From: Neisseriaceae bacterium TC5R-5
Lineage (GTDB): Bacteria > Pseudomonadota > Gammaproteobacteria > Burkholderiales > Chromobacteriaceae
NCBI GenBank assembly: GCA_020830965.2
Contig: JACCFC020000027.1
Coordinates: forward strand, 1-50,213
Direction: 5' to 3'
Length of the DNA stretch: 50,213 nt
The first letter of the stretch is position 1. Every line of letters starts with the position of its first letter. A program made the position numbers and the translations under genes. The notes beneath the pieces were generated by a model. It was not told the origin of the DNA and searched no databases. It saw nothing but the letters and a program-made list of their open reading frames with translations. Shown here piece after piece: positions 43,438 to 50,213 of the stretch.

Positions 43438-44472
43438 TCACGAACTGCTGGCTGCCCCCATATCTTTGGACAGAAAGAACGCATCCGAGAAAAACTCGTC
43501 CTCCGGCAACTGTCGTTCACGAGTAAAGCTGCTATGCGCGGCCTCCACCATCAGCGGCGCGCCGCAAACATACGCCTGATAACCTGACAAATCGGCAAAA
43601 TCATCCAGCACTGCCTGATGCACAAAGCCGGTACGGCCAATCCAGGCATCCTCCGGCAAAGCTTCAGATAACACCGGGATAAACGTAATATGTGGATGTT
43701 GCTGTTGCCAACTGCCCGCTAAATCAGCCATATAAAGATCGGCTTTAGTACGTGCCCCCCAATAAAATACCATCTCACGCTGAATATTTTGTTGAATCGC
43801 ATGCTCGATAATGCCCTTCACTGGGGCAAAACCAGTACCACTTGCCACGAAAACAATCGGCTTATCCGAATCCTCACGCAGAAAGAAAGTGCCTAAAGGT
43901 CCTTTAAATCGCATAATTTCACGCTCTTTCATCTGCTGAAACACATATTCGGAAAATGAACCACCGGGCTGATTGCGAATATGCAATTCCAAGAACTGAT
44001 CATCATGCGGGGCATTGGCAATGGAGAAGCTACGCTTTTTGCCGTCTTTCATCAGAATGTCGATATATTGACCCGCCTTGAACTGTAAGCGCTCCGAAAC
44101 CGGCAATTTCAGCTTCAATACCGCCACATCATGAACTTTAATGATGCTTTCTACGCGGCAAGGTAGGGTTTTGACTTGAATATCTGCCACCCCCACCACT
44201 TCACGTGCTTCAATACTGATATCACCCTGTGGGCGTGAACAACAGAACAGCGCCATGCCTTGCTCGCGCTCACTAGCAGACAAGGCCTTATCTTGGTAAC
44301 CATCTTGTGTCACCGTTCCAGCCACTACCTTGCCTTTACACGCACCGCAAGCGCCATCGCGACAGCCATAAGGCAGTCCTACTCCTTGACGCAAGGCGGC
44401 TTCAAGCACGGTCTCATGTGGTTCTACGCTAAACGTATGCCCACTAGGGAGCACTTTCACCTGGGAAGTCAT
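43438..44472 (-). CDS. 2Fe-2S ferredoxin-fused NAD(P)H flavin reductase (CDP-6-deoxy-delta-3,4-glucoseen reductase-like)
   Basis: A 344-aa electron-transfer protein. I place the start at 44472 (MTSQVKVLPSG), which follows an AGAGGAA ribosome site; an in-frame start 12 codons upstream is unlikely. The N-terminal plant-type ferredoxin has C37, C42, C45 and C77 (CRDGACGAC...LFCC). A ferredoxin-NADP reductase module follows: FAD motif RSFSIANAP, then the NAD-binding VASGTGFAPVKGI and the C-terminal YVCGAPLMVEAA. The order matches the AscD/VanB/UbiB-like (Fre) group that donates electrons to oxygenases. Its partner is not evident here. It is divergent from the SDR gene. Confidence 0.9.
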   Translation of the reverse strand: MTSQVKVLPSGHTFSVEPHETVLEAALRQGVGLPYGCRDGACGACKGKVVAGTVTQDGYQDKALSASEREQGMALFCCSRPQGDISIEAREVVGVADIQVKTLPCRVESIIKVHDVAVLKLKLPVSERLQFKAGQYIDILMKDGKKRSFSIANAPHDDQFLELHIRNQPGGSFSEYVFQQMKEREIMRFKGPLGTFFLREDSDKPIVFVASGTGFAPVKGIIEHAIQQNIQREMVFYWGARTKADLYMADLAGSWQQQHPHITFIPVLSEALPEDAWIGRTGFVHQAVLDDFADLSGYQAYVCGAPLMVEAAHSSFTRERQLPEDEFFSDAFFLSKDMGAASSS

Positions 44473-44511
44473 TTCGTTCCTCTGCTCTGAATTCTGGCTA
44501 AAATACACAAC

Positions 44512-45432
44512 ATGCGTACTCTACTTATTATTGGTGCTGGCGATGTCGTTTGCCGGGCTTTACCTTATCTGGGGCAACACTGGCGCGTCCTGGCCAGTTA
44601 TCGTTCAACGTCACAGGCAAACACATTACGCCAGCAGGGAGTGACTCCCATTTATGCAGACTTGGATCACCCAAGCAGCCTGCGCCGGCTGGCCAACCTC
44701 GCCGATGATCTGCTCATCAGCACGCCGCCGGCTAATGAAGGGCGGCAAGATAAACGCATGCGCCGTTTACTTTATGCGCTGGAAAAAGGCAGCAGCATAC
44801 CACAGCGTTTGGTCTACATCAGCACCAGCGGGGTATATGGCGATGCGGCGGGTGGCTGGTTAAACGAAAGCACACCACCACGCCCACAGAACGAGCGTGC
44901 CTGGCGACGACTGGATGCAGAACAGGTGTTACGACAATTTGCCAAGCGTTGGCATAGTCAGTTAAGCATTCTGCGTGCCCCCGGCATCTACGCCGACGAG
45001 CGCCTGCCGCTGAGCCGCTTTTACAGTCAAGCACCGCTGATCCACGCAAGTGAGGACAGTTACAGCAACCATATTCATGCCGACGATTTAGCTAGGCTGT
45101 GTATTGCCGCGTTACAACGCCACGGTGGTGGTATCCGTGTGTATAACGCTTGCGATGATTTACCCTTGGCGATCAGTGACTGGTATCGTTTACTCGCCGC
45201 AACCCTGCAATTAACACTACCACCGATTTTGTCCCGTGCGGAGGTGCAAGCCCAAGTCTCACCCGGTTTATGGTCTTATATGATGGAATCACGCCGCCTA
45301 GATAATCGGCGCTTATACCGCGAACTGATCAAGAATTTGCGCTGGCCTAATGTCAGAAGCTATCTGACGGACTTAGGCCAAGACCCTGCTAGACTCGCCG
45401 CAATACTCGCCACTACGCGCAAGATTAGTTAA
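44512..45432 (+). CDS. SDR-family NAD(P)-dependent epimerase-like protein (YeeZ-like)
   Basis: A 306-aa extended SDR-like protein. The N-terminal beta strand and loop are LLIIGAGDVVCRALPYLG, and the later segments VYISTSGVYGDAAGGWLNESTP and LRAPGIYADERLP fit the NAD-epimerase fold. The catalytic Tyr/Lys pair is reduced (GVYG but no clear YxxxK), as in YeeZ relatives. The function is not known. It lies 39 bp from the start of the divergent 2Fe-2S reductase gene and 35 bp before trmB on the same strand, so it may be co-transcribed with trmB. Confidence 0.83.
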   Translation: MRTLLIIGAGDVVCRALPYLGQHWRVLASYRSTSQANTLRQQGVTPIYADLDHPSSLRRLANLADDLLISTPPANEGRQDKRMRRLLYALEKGSSIPQRLVYISTSGVYGDAAGGWLNESTPPRPQNERAWRRLDAEQVLRQFAKRWHSQLSILRAPGIYADERLPLSRFYSQAPLIHASEDSYSNHIHADDLARLCIAALQRHGGGIRVYNACDDLPLAISDWYRLLAATLQLTLPPILSRAEVQAQVSPGLWSYMMESRRLDNRRLYRELIKNLRWPNVRSYLTDLGQDPARLAAILATTRKIS

Positions 45433-45467
45433 CATCGCCGCTTTTACGCTTTTAGCAAACACGCATC

Positions 45468-46151
45468 ATGGAAAAACCCATTACCGTTCGAGCCATCAAA
45501 AGTTTTGTGCTGCGCCAGGGGCACCTATCGCCCGCGCAGCAGCGAGCGATAGACGAAGGCATGCCACGCTGGGGCATTCCCTATACTGCTGAACGAATTA
45601 ATCTGGAACAAATTTTTGCTCGCCAGGCTCCCAAAATTCTGGAAATCGGTTTTGGTATGGGCAGCGCTACGGCGGACATCGCCGCCGCTCATCCTGAGCA
45701 AGACTATTTGGGCATTGAAGTGCATTCACCGGGCGTGGGAAATCTGTGCAAGCTCATTGCGGAAAAACAGCTGAGTAATCTACGTCTCATCCGCCATGAT
45801 GCAGTAGAAGTCATAGACCATATGCTGGCAGACAGCAGCCTAGATGGGATACACATCTTTTTCCCCGATCCTTGGCACAAAAAACGCCATAACAAGCGCC
45901 GTCTTATTCAGGCGGAACTAGTCGCCAAGCTGGTTCATAAATTGAAGCCCGGCGCTTATCTGCATGCTGCTACCGATTGGGAGGATTATGCCCAGCAGAT
46001 TCTGGCCGTATTCAGTGACAACACCGCGCTGCACAATCGCCATCAGGACTATGCGCCACGCCCCGATTATCGACCACTCACCAAATTTGAAGCTCGCGGT
46101 CTCAAACTAGGACATGGCGTGTGGGATCTTATTTTTGAGCGTCAGCCCTAA
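45468..46151 (+). CDS. trmB: tRNA (guanine46-N7)-methyltransferase
   Basis: A 227-aa SAM-dependent enzyme that methylates G46 of tRNA variable loops. The SAM site is [34 protein letters not shown], and the family-specific motif is [18 protein letters not shown]. The C-terminal [19 protein letters not shown] is also conserved. Length fits the bacterial family. Its last 23 bases overlap the 3' end of the convergent glutathione peroxidase gene. Confidence 0.97.
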   Translation: MEKPITVRAIKSFVLRQGHLSPAQQRAIDEGMPRWGIPYTAERINLEQIFARQAPKILEIGFGMGSATADIAAAHPEQDYLGIEVHSPGVGNLCKLIAEKQLSNLRLIRHDAVEVIDHMLADSSLDGIHIFFPDPWHKKRHNKRRLIQAELVAKLVHKLKPGAYLHAATDWEDYAQQILAVFSDNTALHNRHQDYAPRPDYRPLTKFEARGLKLGHGVWDLIFERQP

Positions 46152-46623
46152 ACAATAAGGCCTGAATGTCTTGGTATAAGTCATGCGGCTCCACCGCTGG
46201 TTCATAGCGCTGCACCACACAACCTTTGCCATTCAGTAGAAACTTGGTGAAGTTCCACTTCACCGGCTGCTCCAGCCGCTCACCCGCTTGGGTTAACCAA
46301 CGCCATAGCGGGTGCGCTTGCGCACCATTGACCTCCACTTTAGAGAACAATGGAAATGTCACTCCGAAGCGACTTTGGCAAAATTGCTGAATCTGCTCAG
46401 AGGAACCCGGCTCCTGGCCACCAAACTGATTACAAGGAAAGCCCAGTACCACCAGGCCCTGTTCGGCAAAGGTGTCCTGTAATTCCTGCAAACCACTATA
46501 TTGTCGCGTATAGCCGCATTCGCTAGCGGTGTTGACAATTAACACTAGCTGGTCACGATAATCGGCAAAAGCGCGCGGCTCGCCAGAGATATCCACTGCA
46601 GAAAAATCATAAAGCGTAGTCAT
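46129..46623 (-). CDS. Glutathione peroxidase (cysteine form)
   Basis: A 164-aa thioredoxin-fold peroxidase. The catalytic NTAS-E-C36-GYT loop uses Cys (codon TGC, so not selenocysteine). The conserved Gln lies in [13 protein letters not shown] and the Trp in [10 protein letters not shown]. It reduces hydrogen peroxide or lipid peroxides with thioredoxin or glutathione. It faces trmB with a 23-bp overlap of coding ends and is divergent from DUF1841. Confidence 0.95.
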   Translation of the reverse strand: MTTLYDFSAVDISGEPRAFADYRDQLVLIVNTASECGYTRQYSGLQELQDTFAEQGLVVLGFPCNQFGGQEPGSSEQIQQFCQSRFGVTFPLFSKVEVNGAQAHPLWRWLTQAGERLEQPVKWNFTKFLLNGKGCVVQRYEPAVEPHDLYQDIQALLFRADAQK

Positions 46624-46678
46624 TACCCTCTCCTGCTCGTATAATCACCCGTCCCAAGCATGACTCAGGCACTATCCC

Positions 46679-47125
46679 ATGTTGTTCAACCCCAACCGCC
46701 AAGAAGCGCGTCGCTTTTTCTTTGATGCCTGGCAAAAAACCAAAGCCGGCACTGATTTGTCTGATCTGGAAAAAATGGTCGTTTCGATTCTTCAAGAACA
46801 TCCTGAATATCACTCTATTTTAGATAATCCAGATGACTATCTGGAACAGGAATGGACACCGGAAATGGGACAAAACAACCCATTCTTGCATCTCGGCCTG
46901 CATATGGCCATTGAAGAACAACGGTCAATCGACCAACCCTTTGGTATCCGCTCTCTCTATGCTCAGTTAGCGCTACGCTACGGCAACGAACATCAGGCGC
47001 AGCATGAAATCATGGAGTGTCTGGGCGAAATGATCTGGCATGCCCAGCGCAATGGGGGGGGGGCCGATGCCAACCGCTACTTAAACGGTATCCGTCGCAA
47101 ACTCGGCATCGCCGAGGCTGAGTAA
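46679..47125 (+). CDS. DUF1841-family protein with a G10 tract
   Basis: A 148-aa protein of the DUF1841 family, common in beta- and gammaproteobacteria with no known function. It opens LFNPNRQEARRFFFDAWQKTKAG and contains the conserved NPFLHLGLHMAIEEQRSIDQPFGI and HEIMECLGEMIWHAQRNG blocks. The ribosome site is poor. At 47054-47063 a run of ten G encodes residues from 126 on (NGGGADANRY), at a place where relatives normally have a variable loop. Slippage there would remove the last ~20 residues. The surrounding codon use looks normal. Confidence 0.93.
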   Translation: MLFNPNRQEARRFFFDAWQKTKAGTDLSDLEKMVVSILQEHPEYHSILDNPDDYLEQEWTPEMGQNNPFLHLGLHMAIEEQRSIDQPFGIRSLYAQLALRYGNEHQAQHEIMECLGEMIWHAQRNGGGADANRYLNGIRRKLGIAEAE

Positions 47126-47157
47126 ACCCGAACTCCATCACACAAATACAGACAAAA

Positions 47158-47193
47158 ACAAAAAAAAGGCCATGACAGACAACCTGCCATGGC
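47158..47193 (-). terminator. Intrinsic terminator downstream of the 2-hydroxyacid dehydrogenase gene
   Basis: On the minus strand GCCATGgCAG pairs with CTGtCATGGC (one mismatch) around GTTGT, followed by C and eight T (47160-47167). It lies about 180 bp beyond the dehydrogenase stop, with no convincing gene between, so the transcript has a long 3' end. Confidence 0.8.
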
Positions 47194-47375
47194 GACCAAA
47201 CGGGGTAACTACAGTTAAAGGCCAAAAGCCAGTCTGAGTTACTGAGTATTCTAATCTCATAAACCATACCTTACAAACTTTTTTTAAAACATCAACAAAT
47301 TCTAATAAATAATAGTGATATTTTAAATGATACAACAGCATCTTCTTTCAAACCTCAACTTAACTAACTAACAGA

Positions 47376-48326
47376 CTAAACCAGACAGTTTTTAGGCGCC
47401 CCGGCAACAAAGGCAGTCAGATTATCTACCAGTTGCGCAGCCAACCTAGACATGGACTCTTGGCTAGCCCAGGCAATATGTGGTGTCACAATCAAGTTAG
47501 GTAAACGGGTTTTCAATAGTAGATGATCAGCTGGCGGTGGCTCCGTAGTTAACACATCAAAGCCGGCCCCGCCTAATTGCCCATATTTTAGTGCAGCCAC
47601 CAAGGCCTCTTCATCCACTAAACCACCACGAGAAGTATTGATCAGCACCGCTCCGGGTTTCATCGCCATTAACTCCGGCTGAGCAATCAGGTTTTGCGTT
47701 TCCTTGATCAATGGACAATGTAAGGACAGCACGTCCGCTTGTGCCAGCACTTGCTCAAACGCCAGATAGCCTTGCCGGACAGTTTTTGCACCTTTATGTT
47801 CTGCAAAGAACACTTTCATCCCAAAAGCGCGCGCCATCCCTGCCAGAGTCTGGCCAATACCCCCTGCCCCGATAATACCTAGATTTGCCCCTTTCACATC
47901 ACGAATTGGCGCGCCAAGATGACAGAACTGCTTGGTCTGCGACCAAGCTCCTGCGGCAACATCACGCTGATACGCCGGCAGATTCTTCATCAGCGCCAGC
48001 ATCAGCATAAAAGCGTGCTCGGCCACAGTATCATCGCCGTAATGACGTATATTAGACACCATTACCCCGCGCTCCCGACAAGCATCCAGATCAATATGGT
48101 TGTAACCAGTTGCCGCAATTGCCAATAATTTTAATGCTGGCAATTGCTCCAAAGTAGCACGATCAAACGGTACTTTATTGGTAATCACCATATCGGCACT
48201 GGCACAACGAGCAATAATTTGCTCGCGGGAACAAGTGGGATATTCAAGATAGTGTGCAGGGAACGGTAAAACGGGAATCGGGACAGGTAAGCTGTCCCGA
48301 TCCAAAAATACAACTGAATGACTCAT
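47376..48326 (-). CDS. D-2-hydroxyacid dehydrogenase (glycerate dehydrogenase-like)
   Basis: A 316-aa NAD-dependent dehydrogenase. The cofactor-binding motif is LGIIGAGGIGQTLAGMARAFGMKV. Family signatures with catalytic Arg, Glu and His are INTSRGGLVDEEAL, LTTEPPPADHLLL and TPHIAWAS. The closest named group is HprA-type hydroxypyruvate/glycerate dehydrogenase. It lies 10 bp downstream of the DUF2189 gene, on the same strand. A terminator follows at 47158. Confidence 0.93.
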   Translation of the reverse strand: MSHSVVFLDRDSLPVPIPVLPFPAHYLEYPTCSREQIIARCASADMVITNKVPFDRATLEQLPALKLLAIAATGYNHIDLDACRERGVMVSNIRHYGDDTVAEHAFMLMLALMKNLPAYQRDVAAGAWSQTKQFCHLGAPIRDVKGANLGIIGAGGIGQTLAGMARAFGMKVFFAEHKGAKTVRQGYLAFEQVLAQADVLSLHCPLIKETQNLIAQPELMAMKPGAVLINTSRGGLVDEEALVAALKYGQLGGAGFDVLTTEPPPADHLLLKTRLPNLIVTPHIAWASQESMSRLAAQLVDNLTAFVAGAPKNCLV

Positions 48327-48336
48327 AAAGTGCTAC

Positions 48337-49119
48337 TCATCGCTCGAAAGTAATTAAATCACGGTAAGCATGCCAACTCGCCAGAGCCAAAACAGGCATG
48401 ATAATGATCAGCCCAATATAATAAGTGACAAACCCTATCAAGGTCATAGCCACGATGATGGCAGCCCACACCCCCATTGCCAGCACATTCTTACGTACGG
48501 CTTGCACACTGGCAATCATAGCCGTGATGGTATCCACTTCTTTATCCAAAAGTAAGGGAATAGACACGACACTAATAGAGAATACCACCTGTGCAAACAA
48601 AAAACCCACCAAGAAGTACAACAACAGAAATTGTAAATTATCACTATCAAAAGCATTGGCCACAATATCATTCAAGGATGCTAATTGCGCAGTGTCGTAA
48701 AACAGCGCAAACAGCAATAACGATACTCTAAACCAACCAAACACCAGCACCGCCAGCAAAGCTGCAAATAAGCTGAAACCAGGCATGTTCGTACGCCAGG
48801 CCGTAATACTATGTATCAACCGCACTCGACCACGACCATCAAACGCCTCCATTTGCTTGGCAATATCATAGAGCCCAATTGCCAGAAAAGGCCCGGCTAA
48901 CAGAAACATGGTGGCGAACGTAATCACTAACACCGGCGCCTGCTCGACATAAAAAGACAGCAGGTATCCCATCACCATAAATGCCGTACCATAAAACAAA
49001 CAATCAGCAGGGGCTTTTTGGAAGTCGCGAAAACCTTTTTTCAACCAGACCACGCCTTGCAATGCCGCTACTTGCCGGGGAACCGGGCGATCACGCGGTA
49101 CATCATGAGTCACATCCAT
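48337..49119 (-). CDS. DUF2189-family integral membrane protein
   Basis: A 260-aa membrane protein with six predicted helices after a polar N-terminus of ~40 residues. The features that mark the family are WLKKGFRDFQKAPADCLFYG and GPFLAIGLYDIAKQMEAFDGRG. The later helices are FSLFAALLAVLVFGWFRVSLLLFALF, LQFLLLYFLVGFLFAQVVFSISVVSIPLLLDKEVDTITAMIASVQAV and VWAAIIVAMTLIGFVTYYIGLIIIMPVLALASWHAYRDLI. The function is unknown. It probably forms an operon with the hydroxyacid dehydrogenase gene downstream. Confidence 0.9.
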   Translation of the reverse strand: MDVTHDVPRDRPVPRQVAALQGVVWLKKGFRDFQKAPADCLFYGTAFMVMGYLLSFYVEQAPVLVITFATMFLLAGPFLAIGLYDIAKQMEAFDGRGRVRLIHSITAWRTNMPGFSLFAALLAVLVFGWFRVSLLLFALFYDTAQLASLNDIVANAFDSDNLQFLLLYFLVGFLFAQVVFSISVVSIPLLLDKEVDTITAMIASVQAVRKNVLAMGVWAAIIVAMTLIGFVTYYIGLIIIMPVLALASWHAYRDLITFER

Positions 49120-49179
49120 GGCAGTTCCTTCTTATTTGGCAATGATTAAATAAATACAAAATTCCTTTAAATCAAATTT

Positions 49180-49390
49180 TTAAAAATTTACCCTAAAAAA
49201 CGCATTCAATATTTGGTAAGTTTTCCAGCCCCACACTCTCACCACCAACTCACTTAGCATAGACTTAAGACTCCCTTTTGTCATCTGATTGGCTTCATAA
49301 GCCATGACTCGATCAGCGAGCAGTTTGAAACCGCACCTTGGATCCACCCAAGCTTCGATAATGGCAGCCATTTCATTTTTTGCTAAGCAC
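49180..49390 (-). pseudogene. 3' fragment of an unknown gene cut by an insertion sequence
   Basis: Reading on the minus strand from the IS junction at 49391, the frame gives about 69 protein-like residues (including KNEMAAIIEAWVDPRCGFKLL and MAYEANQMTKGSLKS) ending RVNF and a TAA at 49180. The amino-acid makeup is normal for protein, unlike the IS-derived upstream part of the same frame. I do not recognise the family. It is likely the C-terminus of a gene disrupted by the IS; the N-terminal part would lie beyond the elements, outside the window. Confidence 0.5.
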
Positions 49391-50024
49391 GGGCTCTGTT
49401 GCATAAATCTTAGGTAGGGCGAGCTTCCCCTTTCCCCAAACAGATTTATGCCACAGCCACCGAGCACGGACGGCCCAGCATGCTGAAGCGGTTCAAGATG
49501 GCAGCACGCACTTGCAGCTCTGTCACTTGACCATTGAAGCACCGGGCCATCACCCTTTCGCCCAATCGTTTGAAGCAATGCATCTTGGTTTCCACTAGGC
49601 TACGGCGATGGTAGTCACTCCAGCGTTTCCAGATCGTCCTCCCCAATCGCTTGGTGGTCCGCAGAATCTCGTTCCGAGCGAGCAGGCCCAGTGAAATGTC
49701 TTTCCACGGTCTCGTATTCTTACGGGTCGGAATGCACCCAATGGCGCCGCGTGCGGCAATCGCCTCATGACACGTCTTGGTATCGAAAGCGCCATCGCCG
49801 CTCACGCAGGCTATAGGCTCATCGACCGGGATTTGCACCAAGAGCGAAGGCAGCATTTGCGCATCGCCTGGCGGTTGTCTGTTACCTCGATGGCGCGGAT
49901 TTGCAGGGTTTCTGCATCGATGCCCAGGTGCACCTTGCGCCATTGCCGGCGATATTCCGCGCCGTGCTTCTTGGTTTTCCACTCGCCTTCGCCCAGCAGA
50001 TGCAGTGCGCCTGAACTTTTCTGA
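49391..50024 (-). mobile_element. IS5-family (IS903-like) element, interrupted copy
   Basis: The left end in this orientation is GGGCTCTGTTGCATAAATCT at 49391, which resembles the terminal repeats of IS903-type elements. The element runs to at least 50024, where the sequence changes to that of a second IS. The other end is not in the window. It carries a frameshifted transposase on the minus strand. Confidence 0.75.
49446..50024 (-). pseudogene. IS5-family DDE transposase, frameshifted and 5'-truncated
   Basis: The first readable part on the minus strand is SSGALHLLGEGEWKTKKHGA through HLGIDAETLQIRAIEVTDNRQ (50024 down to ~49870). The frame then shifts near 49868-49873 and continues as GDAQMLPSLLVQIPVDEPIACVSGDGAFDTKTC to the stop at 49446. 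The SGDGAFDT segment holds the second catalytic Asp, and YHRRSLVETKMHCFKRLGE holds the Y-x2-R-x3-E-x6-K signature. The gene is non-functional because of the frameshift and lacks its N-terminus because another IS is inserted. Confidence 0.85.
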
Positions 50025-50213
50025 GAGCCTGTTCACGATCTTCTTCGAAGCAGCAGGACGAGAAATGCCAGCTGAACGAGTTGCAAATTTGAGTTGAGCT
50101 TACGCTCGCAGTTCTTCCACAAACGTCTGCATTTCTCCAGCCAACCAACGCTGCGCTCCACGACCCAGCGTTGGGGGATCACCGCGAAGGTGTGCAGTTC
50201 GCTGCGTTTCGCC
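50025..50213 (-). mobile_element. Second IS5-family (IS427-like) element, inserted in the first; continues beyond the window
   Basis: The end reads GAGCCTGTTCACGATCTTCT from 50025, directly abutting the interrupted transposase of the neighbouring element. Only this end and the transposase C-terminus are within the window. A complete copy is expected to the right. Confidence 0.7.
50033..50213 (-). CDS. IS5-family transposase, C-terminal part (cut by window edge)
   Basis: On the minus strand about 59 codons read AKRSELHTFAVIPQRWVVERSVG, then LEKCRRLWKNCERKL, and end LLLRRRS with TGA at 50033-50035. RWVVERSVGWLEKCRRL contains the catalytic Glu and is typical of the IS427/IS1301 group of the IS5 family. 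The frame appears intact in this stretch. Whether the whole gene is functional cannot be seen here. Confidence 0.82.
   Translation of the reverse strand, partial: AKRSELHTFAVIPQRWVVERSVGWLEKCRRLWKNCERKLNSNLQLVQLAFLVLLLRRRS

Noticed and set aside
46129-46623. Selenocysteine in the glutathione peroxidase
   Set aside because: The active-site residue 36 is encoded by an ordinary Cys codon; no in-frame TGA or SECIS-like hairpin is needed.
47138-47341. Small open frame on the minus strand after the hydroxyacid dehydrogenase gene
   Set aside because: The predicted peptide is irregular and aromatic-rich, with no good ribosome site, and runs through the terminator hairpin.
49446-50036. A 196-codon transposase gene starting at ATG 50036
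   Set aside because: The ATG lies in the neighbouring IS and the first ~55 residues are out of frame with the transposase; the intact homologous sequence is in another frame, so this is a frameshifted pseudogene.

Overview
The window looks like chromosomal DNA of a Gram-negative betaproteobacterium. Neisseriales (the Chromobacterium/Iodobacter/Aquitalea side) is my best guess. The basis is the gene pairing (NDUFA9-like oxidoreductase next to cca, gpmI/envC/ctpA in a row, ubiC-ubiA, trmB, DUF1841), a recC that stands apart from recB and recD, and protein resemblance. The genus is inferred, not demonstrated. No rRNA, tRNA or CRISPR array was seen.

Layout. 1-5897: the 3' part of a type VI secretion cargo locus, with VgrG (cut by the window edge), a Tle5-type phospholipase D effector, a small membrane protein and a Sel1-repeat lipoprotein that is the probable immunity protein. 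5898-6382 has no intact gene but may hold the frameshifted remains of a small membrane protein. 6383-12322: housekeeping genes (NDUFA9-like, cca, recC, sirB2-like). 12638-21701: a co-directional accessory catabolic/uptake block with a CMD-family protein, an acyl-CoA-dehydrogenase-fold flavoprotein, a rubredoxin-fused reductase, an SsuABC/NrtABC-like ABC transporter, an MDR alcohol dehydrogenase, an MFS anion symporter and an AroE-like dehydrogenase. 21786-25487: an FAD amine oxidase and argF-argG. 25646-30325: a D-Ala-D-Ala dipeptidase/D-amino-acid dehydrogenase pair, divergent from a DppA-like binding protein and an M14-type hydrolase. 30537-33004: LysE exporter, CopZ-like protein, SixA, LrgB, LrgA. 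33235-39491: ctpA, envC-like, gpmI, an ArsR regulator, ubiA and ubiC. 39644-41167: a protein made of ten SANT/Myb-like repeats. 41288-49119: FadE/DmdC-like dehydrogenase, a 44-aa DUF3149 membrane protein behind a tandem FNR-box promoter, a 2Fe-2S reductase, an SDR protein, trmB, glutathione peroxidase, DUF1841, a 2-hydroxyacid dehydrogenase and DUF2189. 49180-50213: a truncated unknown gene, a frameshifted IS5-family (IS903-like) element, and a second IS5-family element inserted into it that runs off the window.

Three observations stand out. (1) A palindromic MITE-like element is present in three copies at 8545, 12467 and 31125. All six ends are preceded by TA, and in the two copies lying between convergent genes the element supplies the stop codons of all four flanking genes. 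(2) Two perfect TTGAT-N4-ATCAA boxes 32 bp apart precede a -10 hexamer at class II spacing upstream of a 44-codon membrane protein gene. (3) The 507-aa protein at 39644 is a decameric SANT-like repeat array of two repeat subtypes (five of each), with no other recognisable domain.
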